Part shown: positions 1 through 5,499 of the stretch, piece by piece
Position numbering within the stretch: the stretch's first letter is position 1
How the letters are laid out: each line of letters starts with the position of its first letter
NCBI GenBank assembly: GCA_031284645.1
Contig: JAITXS010000013.1
Span: 1-5,844 of the forward strand
Source of the DNA: Spirochaetaceae bacterium
GTDB taxonomy: Bacteria; Spirochaetota; Spirochaetia; Treponematales; Breznakiellaceae
DNA length: 5,844 bases
Direction: 5' to 3'
Made by a program: the position numbers and the translations under genes
The notes under the pieces: model-generated
What the model was told of the DNA's origin: nothing
The model's input: the letters and a program-made list of their open reading frames with translations, nothing else
Database searches by the model: none

Positions 1-287
1 AGTTCCTTCCCGCTCTTGTCCGAAACCGGATCACTTGGGCTTTGACTGTTTTGCTCCGACTCACCGCCGCTCTGCCCCTGATCTTGTGCGCCAAGGAATC
101 CCCCGCATATCAAAAGAAACAGGGCCAAACATATATACTTAAAAAGCGAACGTCTTTCCTTGTGTAAAATGGGAGCCGGACTTGGAAACACGCTTAATGT
201 TTGTTCGCTGCCATCAGGACGGCGGGAGTGTTCCCGCTTCAAAAAGGCAGACAGGTTTTGGCAATTCGTCTGTTTTAAAAAATTCAT
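1..287 (-). CDS. Exported protein of unknown function, N-terminal part (runs off the left edge)
   Basis: The frame opens at ATG 287-285, whose bases overlap the TGA of the upstream gene (ATGA), and stays open for 95 codons to the window edge. GAGAG about 9 bases before the ATG can serve as ribosome binding site, and the overlap suggests translational coupling. Residues 1-47 are polar and basic (KERR just before the membrane segment). Residues 48-66 form one hydrophobic stretch (LFKYICLALFLLICGGFLG), followed by AQ-D, which looks like a signal peptidase I site. After it the chain is Gln/Ser/Gly/Glu/Asp-rich and looks disordered. The 45-residue leader before the hydrophobic core is long for a signal peptide, so either it is a signal anchor with a cytoplasmic tail or translation starts further in. 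I recognise no family. The visible part is consistent with a periplasmic or surface-tethered protein that works with the membrane protein encoded just upstream. Confidence 0.6.
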   Translation of the reverse strand, partial: MNFLKQTNCQNLSAFLKREHSRRPDGSEQTLSVFPSPAPILHKERRSLFKYICLALFLLICGGFLGAQDQGQSGGESEQNSQSPSDPVSDKSGKE

Positions 288-1102
288 TCGCTTCTCTCTT
301 TGTTTTCTATGCTCAAGTATTCAAGCAGGATAGGATATTTTGTTAAAAGCTCTCCGTATTGGGCAAGTTCTCTAAAACGAAGTTCACTACTTATATGCTT
401 GTCCGAACGGGAAATAACCTCGCCTTGAAGTATCCTTTTTTGCCGATTAATATATTCCTGATAGAGCTCTTTTGAGAGCGCGTACCGGGCAAAATCAGGG
501 TATTTTTTTATGGTAATGTAACATGAAATATTACCAAGCAGAGGGAATTGAGCCTGTATTTTATTCGCGATATCAGGGATGACGCTGTTTCCGGTGGTCT
601 GTCGGGAATCATCAACAAGCTCTGCACTCTGTTCAAAAAAAACGTTAATACACTGCAATACATAATCTTTTATATCGCCTGAGATATTTTGCTGATACTC
701 AAGCAGGCTGTTTTGATCTTCAATACTATTTTGCCGGATCAATTCGGGAAGCTTCTCTTCATTTATCGAATACGAGACCGTCCCGCCGACTTCCCATGAA
801 AAATCGGATTGTAAACCGCTGAGCTCGCTGTAGGACTCTGCATGAGGGAGTGAACCATGATTTTCAATGCTTATGCTGTCCGGTTTTATGGTAAATACAG
901 CCATGCTTACATTCCCGGGAATAAGTTTATACCAAAGCCATTGAAATTCCCCGGCACGGATAAGTTTTTCCGAGTCTCCGTGCGTTTTAGATCGGATAAC
1001 GGCGACAGATCCCACGGGAACTGATAATTGCGCCCAACCGGCAAAAAAAAGAGCCCCTGCAATAATCACAAGTATAACAAATGTAAGAAAAAACTTTTTC
1101 AC
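284..1102 (-). CDS. Membrane-anchored SPFH/band-7-like protein (tentative)
   Basis: This is a 272-residue protein counted from GTG 1102-1100. A TTG at 1105-1103 would add one residue. GTG is preferred because a strong -10 box ends 7 bases before it; neither start has a real Shine-Dalgarno. Residues 4-27 are a single hydrophobic N-terminal anchor (FFLTFVILVIIAG and on). VPVGSVAVIRSKTHG at 28-42 directly follows the membrane, the arrangement seen at the start of SPFH domains, where a Pro-Gly turn precedes a first beta strand. Residues 115-160 and 205-265 are predicted helical and charged (KELYQEYINRQKRIL), matching the helical tail of such proteins. KYPILLEYLSIE at 255-266 also resembles SPFH tails. 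SPFH proteins form membrane rings that organise proteases or other partners. The role here is unknown. It is divergent from ruvB and overlaps the following exported-protein gene by 4 bases. The family call rests on topology and weak motif resemblance, not on a clear signature. Confidence 0.65.
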   Translation of the reverse strand: MKKFFLTFVILVIIAGALFFAGWAQLSVPVGSVAVIRSKTHGDSEKLIRAGEFQWLWYKLIPGNVSMAVFTIKPDSISIENHGSLPHAESYSELSGLQSDFSWEVGGTVSYSINEEKLPELIRQNSIEDQNSLLEYQQNISGDIKDYVLQCINVFFEQSAELVDDSRQTTGNSVIPDIANKIQAQFPLLGNISCYITIKKYPDFARYALSKELYQEYINRQKRILQGEVISRSDKHISSELRFRELAQYGELLTKYPILLEYLSIENKERSE

Positions 1103-1109
1103 CAAAAAT

Positions 1110-1139
1110 ATTTTACCCCAAAGAGACTGTTTGTTTCAA
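1110..1139 (-). promoter_or_regulatory. Sigma-70-type promoter of the SPFH-like gene
   Basis: Reading the minus strand, TTGAAA (1139-1134, 5 of 6 to consensus) is followed after 18 bases by TAAAAT (1115-1110, 5 of 6). The first base of the GTG start codon lies 8 bases beyond the -10 box, about where transcription would begin, so the mRNA may have no 5' untranslated region. A GC-rich palindrome sits just upstream of the -35 box, a position that would suit an activator site. Confidence 0.5.
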
Positions 1140-1144
1140 GGCTT

Positions 1145-1166
1145 AGCCGGATATTTCCGGTTTTTT
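1145..1166 (+). terminator. Terminator-like hairpin with T6 tail between divergent genes
   Basis: CCGGA (1147-1151) and TCCGG (1156-1160) form a perfect 5 bp stem around a TATT loop. It is extendable by a G-T and an A-T pair and is followed at once by six T (1161-1166). In the plus direction this has the shape of a short intrinsic terminator. No plus-strand gene precedes it in the window, because the neighbour on the left runs the other way. It could stop antisense transcription, act as an attenuator of a longer ruvB transcript, or be a protein-binding palindrome centred about 50 bp upstream of the predicted start of the SPFH-like gene transcript. Confidence 0.4.
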
Positions 1167-1186
1167 GATTGGAAAGTCTCCTCAGA

Positions 1187-1232
1187 CGAAGGGGCACTCC
1201 CTCAAAGCGGGAATTTTCGCTGCCTCCCTTCG
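1187..1232. repeat. Nested inverted repeat upstream of ruvB
   Basis: CGAAGGG (1187-1193) pairs perfectly with CCCTTCG (1226-1232). Inside it AGCG (1206-1209) pairs with CGCT (1218-1221), with a further G-T pair possible. The right arm overlaps the proposed -35 box of ruvB. It could be an operator or, if a longer ruvB transcript exists, a leader RNA fold. The interrupted arms and the size make chance occurrence possible. Confidence 0.3.
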
Positions 1233-1257
1233 CCTTCTTACCGGAATTCAGTAGAAT
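1229..1257 (+). promoter_or_regulatory. Candidate ruvB promoter
   Basis: TAGAAT (1252-1257) matches the -10 consensus at 5 of 6 positions. With a 17-base spacer the -35 position is TTCGCC (1229-1234), only 3 of 6. The -10 box ends 7 bases before ATG 1265, which would place the transcript start at or within a base or two of the start codon. Confidence 0.35.
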
Positions 1258-1264
1258 AAGAGCA

Positions 1265-2317
1265 ATGGCAAAGAAAAAGACTGATAATACAGAAAATGTA
1301 CTTCACAGTGAGCTTGATCTTCCCGATGATGAGCGCGACAGGGCGCTCCGTCCTTTACGATTGGATGAATTCCTGGGCCAAAAAGAGATGAAAGAGAATC
1401 TTTCCATTTTTATTAAAGCAGCCAGGGCGCGCGGGGAAAGTCTTGATCATGTTTTTTTAACCGGCCCCCCGGGGCTTGGAAAAACAACGCTTGCCCATAT
1501 CATAGCAAACGAGATGGGTGTTGATTTTATCGAAACATCCGCACCTGCGCTTGATAAACCGAAAGACCTCGTTGGTATTTTAACGAACCTCAAGTCAAAA
1601 GCCGTGTTTTTTATTGATGAAATCCACCGCTTAAAGCCGGCGATTGAAGAGATGCTCTATATCGCGATGGAAGATTATGAACTTGACTGGATTATCGGGC
1701 AGGGGCCTGCTGCACGAACCATGCGTCTGCCCATACGTCCTTTTACGCTTGCCGGAGCAACCACAAAAGCCGGTATGGTGGCAAGCCCGCTTGTCAGCCG
1801 TTTCGGTATCACCTGTCATTTTTCTCTTTATCAAAGTGAGGATATTGCCGCGATTATCCGCCGTTCGGCAGGCATTATGGATATCAAGATAGATGATGAA
1901 GCGGTTGCGCTGCTGTCCTGTTCCTCGCGTTTTACGCCCCGCGTTACTAACAGGCTGCTTCGCCGTATGCGGGACTTTGCACAGGTTAGTGAAAAAAACA
2001 GCATCATTAACCTTGAGCTTATCCGGTACGGACTTCAAAAACTTCAAATTGATAATCTTGGCTTGGAAAAACAGGATAGGGAAATATTAAAAATGATCAT
2101 TGAGCGTTACAATGGCGGGCCTGTGGGCGCAGATACGCTTGCGATTTCGGTTGGGGACACGGTAGATACGCTTGAGGATTTTTACGAACCCTATCTTATT
2201 CAGGCAGGACTGATTGAACGGACAAGCAGGGGTAGAATGGCAACAGCGCTTGCCTACAGGCACCTGAATCTTCAGGGCAGCAGAGGACGTGATGAAGAGA
2301 ACCGATTTTTATTTTGA
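1265..2317 (+). CDS. ruvB: Holliday junction branch migration ATPase RuvB
   Basis: This is a 350-residue AAA+ ATPase that, with RuvA, drives branch migration of Holliday junctions as a hexameric ring on DNA. Visible motifs are Walker A GPPGLGKTT at 67-75, Walker B FFIDEIHR at 115-122, sensor 1 GATTKAG at 164-170, the presumed arginine finger R179 in SPLVSRFG, the sensor 2 region TPRVTNRLLRR at 224-234, and the C-terminal winged helix with GGPVGADTL at 284-292 and AYRHL at 330-334. Start: ATG 1265 gives an N-terminus of normal length before LRP-GQ. The open frame extends back to a TTG at 1169, but those 32 codons look non-coding. There is no good Shine-Dalgarno. Oddities: the first Arg of the usual SPLRxRFG is Val177, and the GTPR of sensor 2 is FTPR. 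ruvA is not adjacent. The last 26 bases overlap queA. Confidence 0.96.
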   Translation: MAKKKTDNTENVLHSELDLPDDERDRALRPLRLDEFLGQKEMKENLSIFIKAARARGESLDHVFLTGPPGLGKTTLAHIIANEMGVDFIETSAPALDKPKDLVGILTNLKSKAVFFIDEIHRLKPAIEEMLYIAMEDYELDWIIGQGPAARTMRLPIRPFTLAGATTKAGMVASPLVSRFGITCHFSLYQSEDIAAIIRRSAGIMDIKIDDEAVALLSCSSRFTPRVTNRLLRRMRDFAQVSEKNSIINLELIRYGLQKLQIDNLGLEKQDREILKMIIERYNGGPVGADTLAISVGDTVDTLEDFYEPYLIQAGLIERTSRGRMATALAYRHLNLQGSRGRDEENRFLF

Positions 2318-3335
2318 TCTTGATCCCGGGCATATAGCCCAGACGCCATCAGAAAAACGGGGCGAAAGCAGGCTTATGCTTTTGGACCGTTCGAGCGGGG
2401 AAACGGGTCATTATCTTGTCACTGATCTACCCTTTTTAATTGAGCCGGGATCTCTTATGGTCTTTAACAATTCCCGCGTAAGAAAAGCGCGAATTTTCGG
2501 TATTGATGAAAAAGGGCGGCAAAACGAATTTCTCCTGCTGGACATGTTAGCTGATCGACTTTCATGGAGAGTCATGACACGGCACAGCAAAAGACTAAAA
2601 GCAGGCATGGCAATACTCCTTCCTGACGGCAAAAATGCGCGGATCAATGCACGGGACGGGGAATACTTTGTTCTAACTTTTTCAGAAGCAATTGACGACA
2701 CATGGCTTGACAGATACGGACACATCCCGCTCCCCCCTTATATTAAACGGAACGATTCCGGGGAAGACAGCGAGCGTTATCAAACGGTCTACTCAAAAGA
2801 AACAGGCTCTGTTGCCGCCCCGACTGCGGGGCTTCATTTTACCCGTGAACTCTTCGATATTCTCCGGGAAAAAGGTATTGAAACAAGTTTTATTACTTTA
2901 CATGTGGGGCTTGGAACTTTTCTTCCGGTACGGACGGAAGATATCGAAGACCACGCCATGCACCGTGAATCTTTTTATATTGATGACGAGACGGCCTTGA
3001 CCATTGAAAAAGCAAAGCACCAGGGGCGTAAGATCATAGCGGTCGGAACAACAAGCGCACGCACTTTGGAATCCGCATGGCAGGACGGGAAGCTGTGCCG
3101 CGGGGAGAACTCGACCAATATTTTTATTTACGGTTCTTATCAGTTTAAGCTTGTGGACAGACTATTTACGAATTTCCACACGCCTGAATCCAGTTTGCTG
3201 ATGCTTGTTTCTGCGTTTTGTGCTCAAAACAGAAAAGCCGATGAGGGCAGAACAATGATCTTGGACGCATACCAAAAGGCGATAGAGGCAAACTACCGTT
3301 TTTTTAGTTACGGGGACGCCATGCTGATCATCTAG
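2292..3335 (+). CDS. queA: S-adenosylmethionine:tRNA ribosyltransferase-isomerase
   Basis: This 347-residue cytoplasmic enzyme transfers and isomerises the ribosyl group of SAM onto preQ1 at position 34 of tRNA, giving epoxyqueuosine. Family blocks in order are DFYFDLDPGHIAQTPSEKR (5-23), FNNSRVRKARIFG (58-70), GHIPLPPYIKR (143-153), RYQTVYSKETGSVAAPTAG (162-180), LHVGLGTFLPV (203-213), EDHAMHRESF (219-228), AVGTTSARTLES (250-261), TNFHTPESSLLMLVSAF (293-309) and YRFFSYGDAMLI (335-346). The length is normal. ATG 2292 is chosen because GAGGA at 2283-2287 sits 4 bases before it. A GTG three bases earlier (2289) would be too close to that site. The gene starts inside ruvB and has no promoter of its own that I can see, so it is cotranscribed. 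Mild deviations: IYGSYQF replaces the usual PGY block, and FNNSR replaces NDTR. tgt, the frequent next gene, is absent here. Confidence 0.96.
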   Translation: MKRTDFYFDLDPGHIAQTPSEKRGESRLMLLDRSSGETGHYLVTDLPFLIEPGSLMVFNNSRVRKARIFGIDEKGRQNEFLLLDMLADRLSWRVMTRHSKRLKAGMAILLPDGKNARINARDGEYFVLTFSEAIDDTWLDRYGHIPLPPYIKRNDSGEDSERYQTVYSKETGSVAAPTAGLHFTRELFDILREKGIETSFITLHVGLGTFLPVRTEDIEDHAMHRESFYIDDETALTIEKAKHQGRKIIAVGTTSARTLESAWQDGKLCRGENSTNIFIYGSYQFKLVDRLFTNFHTPESSLLMLVSAFCAQNRKADEGRTMILDAYQKAIEANYRFFSYGDAMLII

Positions 3336-3338
3336 AGT

Positions 3339-4877
3339 TTATACAGAGGACGGTGCAGCGGATCTTCCGGCTTCTTGCAAGGCATTCAGTACGGCTTTCA
3401 TTTTATTACGGCATTCCTCGTATTCGGTTTCCGGAACGCTGTCCGCGACTATGCCCGCACCTGAACGAACATAAACTTTATTGTTTTTCTTGTAGGCTAT
3501 GCGGATTGAAATACAACTGTCCATGTTGCCGGCAAAACCGAGATAAGCGATTGCCCCGCCGTAAATGCCGCGTTTATAGTTTTCAAGCTCGTTGATGATT
3601 TCAATGGCTCTGATTTTCGGGGCTCCTGAGAGTGTACCGGCAGGCAGTACAGCGGAAATAGCGTCCATCACGCTCTTTTGCGGACAGATTTCCCCTCGTA
3701 CTGTGGAGCCTATGTGCATTACATGGGAAAAACGCTGGATTGAAAGATATGTTTCCACGTTTACCGTGCCGAATTCACAGATTTTGCCCAGATCATTGCG
3801 GCCTAAATCAACGAGCATGTTATGTTCGGCAAGCTCTTTAGGGTCGCCAAGAAGCTCTCTTTCAAGCGCGGCATCTTCTTCCGGTGTTTTTCCGCGGGGG
3901 CGGGTACCGGCAAGGGGAAAAGTGAAAACCGTTCCGCCTGAATGCGGAAGGGCTGGGGGGCTGCCCTCCTCTTGATGGAGCTGTAAGCGCACCAGTGTTT
4001 CCGGCGAAGCGCCTGCAATTTCTATGTCGTCAGATGAAAAATAAAACATATACGGAGAGGGATTTGTTGTTCTTAGTACGCGGTAAATGTCAAAAATACT
4101 GCCGTCAACAGCCGCCTCGAGCTGATTCGATAACACCACCTGAAAGATATCTCCTTCAACAATGTAATGTTTTGCTTTTTCAACCATAGAGCAGTACTGT
4201 TCTTTGTTAAAAATCTCTTTAAAAGGACTTTTGATGCTAAGAGGCGCTATTTCAAGTTCTTCACCGTGTTCAAGGATACGTTTGATCCGTTCAATTTCGG
4301 TTAAGGCGCATTTATAGTTTTCCTCAAGGGCTTCTGTTTTTATATTGACAAAAATATACAGGCAGGATTTTAAATTATCCCAAACGATTAACTTATCGAA
4401 GAGCATGAGATCGCAATCTTTGAATATTTCGCCGCCCTGCGTCTCGAATTGTAAACGGGGAGCGCTGTATCGGACAAATTCAAATGAAAAATAGCCGACA
4501 AGGCCGCCGGTAAAAGGGGGGAGATCCTGGCCGGGAAAGACAAGAGAGAGCGGCGGGCTTTTGTGTTCGTTAAGGATTTGTTCGATATATTGTGAGGGAT
4601 TACATCCGGGAAGCTCCATATCAATGCCGTTTTTCAGACGAACAGACCCGTTTAAACAGCTTAATTCAAGTTTTGGCTCAAATCCAAGAAATGTCCAGCG
4701 TCCCCATTGTTCTTTGTCTTCGAGACTTTCAAGGATAAAGCAATGGCGGCTTATGTTTTTAAATCGTTTAAAAATTTCAACAGGCGATTTTTGCGGGATA
4801 TCTTTGCGCTCCCACACGGGAAGTACGTGAAAATCTTTTGCGAAAGATTGTAATATTTCAAGTGAACATTCGTTCAT
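3339..4877 (-). CDS. trpE: Anthranilate synthase component I
   Basis: This is a 512-residue chorismate-using enzyme that makes anthranilate, the first step of tryptophan synthesis, normally with the glutaminase TrpG. Motifs are ILES at 48-51 (the LLES-type tryptophan feedback site), FTGGLVGYFSFE (122-133), GDIFQVVLSNQL (242-253), NPSPYMFY (272-279), GASPETLVRL (289-298), PLAGTRPRG (321-329), EHNMLVDLGRNDLG (351-364), HIGSTVRG (388-395), PAGTLSGAPKIRA (412-424), and GAGIVADSVPETEYEE (473-488). Ala323 in PLAGT matters: PabB carries the nucleophilic Lys there (PIKGT), so this is anthranilate synthase rather than aminodeoxychorismate synthase. ATG 4877 is chosen because GAGGAG lies 5 bases upstream. 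The frame continues 20 codons further to an ATG at 4937 without support. Residues 299-317 are a Gly/Pro/His-rich insertion just before PLAGT. The gene stands alone: trpG and other trp genes are absent on both sides, and queA converges on it with 3 bases between stops. Confidence 0.95.
   Translation of the reverse strand: MNECSLEILQSFAKDFHVLPVWERKDIPQKSPVEIFKRFKNISRHCFILESLEDKEQWGRWTFLGFEPKLELSCLNGSVRLKNGIDMELPGCNPSQYIEQILNEHKSPPLSLVFPGQDLPPFTGGLVGYFSFEFVRYSAPRLQFETQGGEIFKDCDLMLFDKLIVWDNLKSCLYIFVNIKTEALEENYKCALTEIERIKRILEHGEELEIAPLSIKSPFKEIFNKEQYCSMVEKAKHYIVEGDIFQVVLSNQLEAAVDGSIFDIYRVLRTTNPSPYMFYFSSDDIEIAGASPETLVRLQLHQEEGSPPALPHSGGTVFTFPLAGTRPRGKTPEEDAALERELLGDPKELAEHNMLVDLGRNDLGKICEFGTVNVETYLSIQRFSHVMHIGSTVRGEICPQKSVMDAISAVLPAGTLSGAPKIRAIEIINELENYKRGIYGGAIAYLGFAGNMDSCISIRIAYKKNNKVYVRSGAGIVADSVPETEYEECRNKMKAVLNALQEAGRSAAPSSV
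3932..3949. repeat. Inverted repeat inside the TrpE insertion
   Basis: TTCCGC (3932-3937) and GCGGAA (3944-3949) are perfect complements around a 6-base loop. The repeat falls in codons for the Gly/Pro-rich segment (residues 299-317, DNA 3927-3983) that ordinary TrpE proteins lack. It could be a remnant of a small inserted sequence or simply chance in GC-rich coding DNA. Confidence 0.3.
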
Positions 4878-4882
4878 GAGGG

Positions 4883-4888
4883 CTCCTC
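4883..4888 (-). promoter_or_regulatory. Ribosome binding site fixing the trpE start
   Basis: GAGGAG on the minus strand lies 5 bases before ATG 4877. It decides this start against the in-frame ATG codons at 4937 and 4928, which have no comparable site and sit inside the tandem repeat. Confidence 0.75.
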
Positions 4889-4923
4889 TGATCACTTTAG
4901 CGAAAACACTTACGGAAGACAAG

Positions 4924-4961
4924 GCCATACCTCGCATCCTGTCTCGCAGCCATACCTCGCA
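4924..4961 (-). repeat. Three head-to-tail 12-13 bp repeats in the trpE leader
   Basis: On the minus strand the segment reads as TGCGAGGTATGGC (4961-4949), TGCGAGACAGGA (4948-4937) and TGCGAGGTATGGC (4936-4924), with no spacing. The outer units are identical over 13 bases, and the middle unit shares TGCGAG and then diverges. The array lies 36 bp upstream of the trpE ribosome binding site. If the weak -10 box at 4979-4974 is used, the array is at the extreme 5' end of the transcript. Possible roles are binding sites for a regulator on DNA or RNA, or slippage with no function. Confidence 0.6.
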
Positions 4962-4973
4962 GCCGGGTCATGT

Positions 4974-4979
4974 ATCATA
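4974..4979 (-). promoter_or_regulatory. Possible -10 box for trpE
   Basis: TATGAT on the minus strand matches the consensus at 5 of 6 positions. At 17 bases upstream the hexamer is TACACG, a poor -35, so the promoter would be weak or activator-dependent. It predicts a trpE leader of roughly 90 bases that contains the tandem repeat. Confidence 0.25.
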
Positions 4980-5008
4980 TTGAATTGCTGATAAGTCGTG
5001 TACATTAT

Positions 5009-5019
5009 TGTCATTGACA
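5009..5019. promoter_or_regulatory. Small palindrome over the response-regulator -35 box
   Basis: TGTCA-T-TGACA is a perfect 5+1+5 palindrome midway between trpE and the receiver gene, and its right half is part of the TTGACA -35 box. It could be an operator acting on both divergent genes, but such short palindromes also occur by chance. Confidence 0.2.
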
Positions 5020-5042
5020 GAAGCGGGAAATCGGATTAATGT
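5014..5042 (+). promoter_or_regulatory. Promoter of the receiver gene
   Basis: A perfect TTGACA (5014-5019) is followed after 17 bases by TAATGT (5037-5042). The -10 match is only 3 of 6, but the -35 and spacing are ideal. The tRNA promoter at 5755-5727 has the same layout (TTGACA, 17 bases, TAATTT, GAT just before the -10). Transcription would start near 5049. Confidence 0.45.
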
Positions 5043-5070
5043 AGATTTCTGTTAGATAAAAATTAATTTC

Positions 5071-5076
5071 AAGGAG
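5071..5076 (+). promoter_or_regulatory. Ribosome binding site of the receiver gene
   Basis: AAGGAG lies 10 bases before ATG 5087. A second in-frame ATG at 5093 would be 16 bases away, so the first is the better start. Confidence 0.65.
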
Positions 5077-5086
5077 CTAGGCGAAG

Positions 5087-5461
5087 ATGGCTATGGACAA
5101 CAAAAAAATTATTCTTTGTGTGGATGATATGCCGGAAGTGCTTACCAACATTAATGCGGTTTTAAAGAAAAGTTATGATGTTCGTTCCGCAATTGATGCG
5201 AAATCCGCTTTTGCAATTCTTGAAACAACAAAAATTGACCTTCTTTTGCTTGATATTGAAATGCCCGGAACAAACGGAATTGATTTTTTCGAAAAACTGC
5301 AAAAAGACGAAAAGTTTAAAAATATTCCGGTTGTGTTTATTACCGCCAATTCCGAGGACAAAACCGTGCAAAAAGTCATCAAAAAAGGCGCAAAAGGCTA
5401 TATTACAAAACCTTTTAATCCCGAAACTCTTCTGGATTCGGTGGCTTTTTTCTCCGAATAA
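5087..5461 (+). CDS. Single-domain response regulator (CheY-like receiver)
   Basis: This 124-residue protein consists of one receiver domain and no output domain. The acidic pocket is Asp13-Asp14 (CVDDMPE), the phosphoryl acceptor is Asp56 in LLLLDIEMPG, the switch Thr is Thr86 (VFITAN), and the invariant Lys is Lys108 in GYITKPFNP. All catalytic positions are intact, so it should accept phosphate from a histidine kinase. The start VDDMPEVLTNINAVL resembles receivers of RpfG/PleD-type regulators more than flagellar CheY, and no chemotaxis gene is next to it. Stand-alone receivers usually act by docking on a partner or as phosphate relays. It has its own promoter and ribosome binding site and is transcribed away from trpE, so an operon partner is not apparent. 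The cognate kinase and target cannot be told from here. Confidence 0.93.
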   Translation: MAMDNKKIILCVDDMPEVLTNINAVLKKSYDVRSAIDAKSAFAILETTKIDLLLLDIEMPGTNGIDFFEKLQKDEKFKNIPVVFITANSEDKTVQKVIKKGAKGYITKPFNPETLLDSVAFFSE

Positions 5462-5499
5462 TCGGCAATTACAAACATAAATTCGAAAATTACCACTGC

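Noticed and set aside
94..120. Lipoprotein signal (lipobox) in the left-edge exported protein at LLIC
   Set aside because: The residue before Cys is Ile, which is unsuitable even for the looser spirochaetal lipobox. A signal peptidase I site after GAQ fits better.
1169..1264. A 32-codon N-terminal extension of RuvB from TTG 1169
   Set aside because: No ribosome binding site, sequence unlike RuvB N-termini, and it covers the promoter and inverted-repeat region. ATG 1265 gives the normal family length.
1631..2047. A 138-codon minus-strand frame inside ruvB
   Set aside because: Antisense to well-conserved RuvB motifs, no ribosome binding site and no recognisable protein features.
3225..3345. 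Terminators for the convergent queA and trpE transcripts
   Set aside because: Small complementary pieces exist (for example AACTA/TAGTT near 3291-3309), but none forms a stable stem followed by a T tract in the correct direction.
3592..3975. A 127-codon plus-strand frame antisense to trpE
   Set aside because: It overlaps the most conserved TrpE blocks on the opposite strand. Its composition is that of a codon shadow.
4878..4937. A 20-codon N-terminal extension of TrpE from ATG 4937
   Set aside because: GAGGAG lies 5 bases before ATG 4877, whereas the upstream ATG lies inside a tandem repeat and has no ribosome binding site.
4899..4979. Short reading frames in the trpE leader as a possible attenuation peptide
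   Set aside because: One frame has a single Trp codon and the other none; neither has a ribosome binding site, and no competing terminator/antiterminator hairpins are visible.
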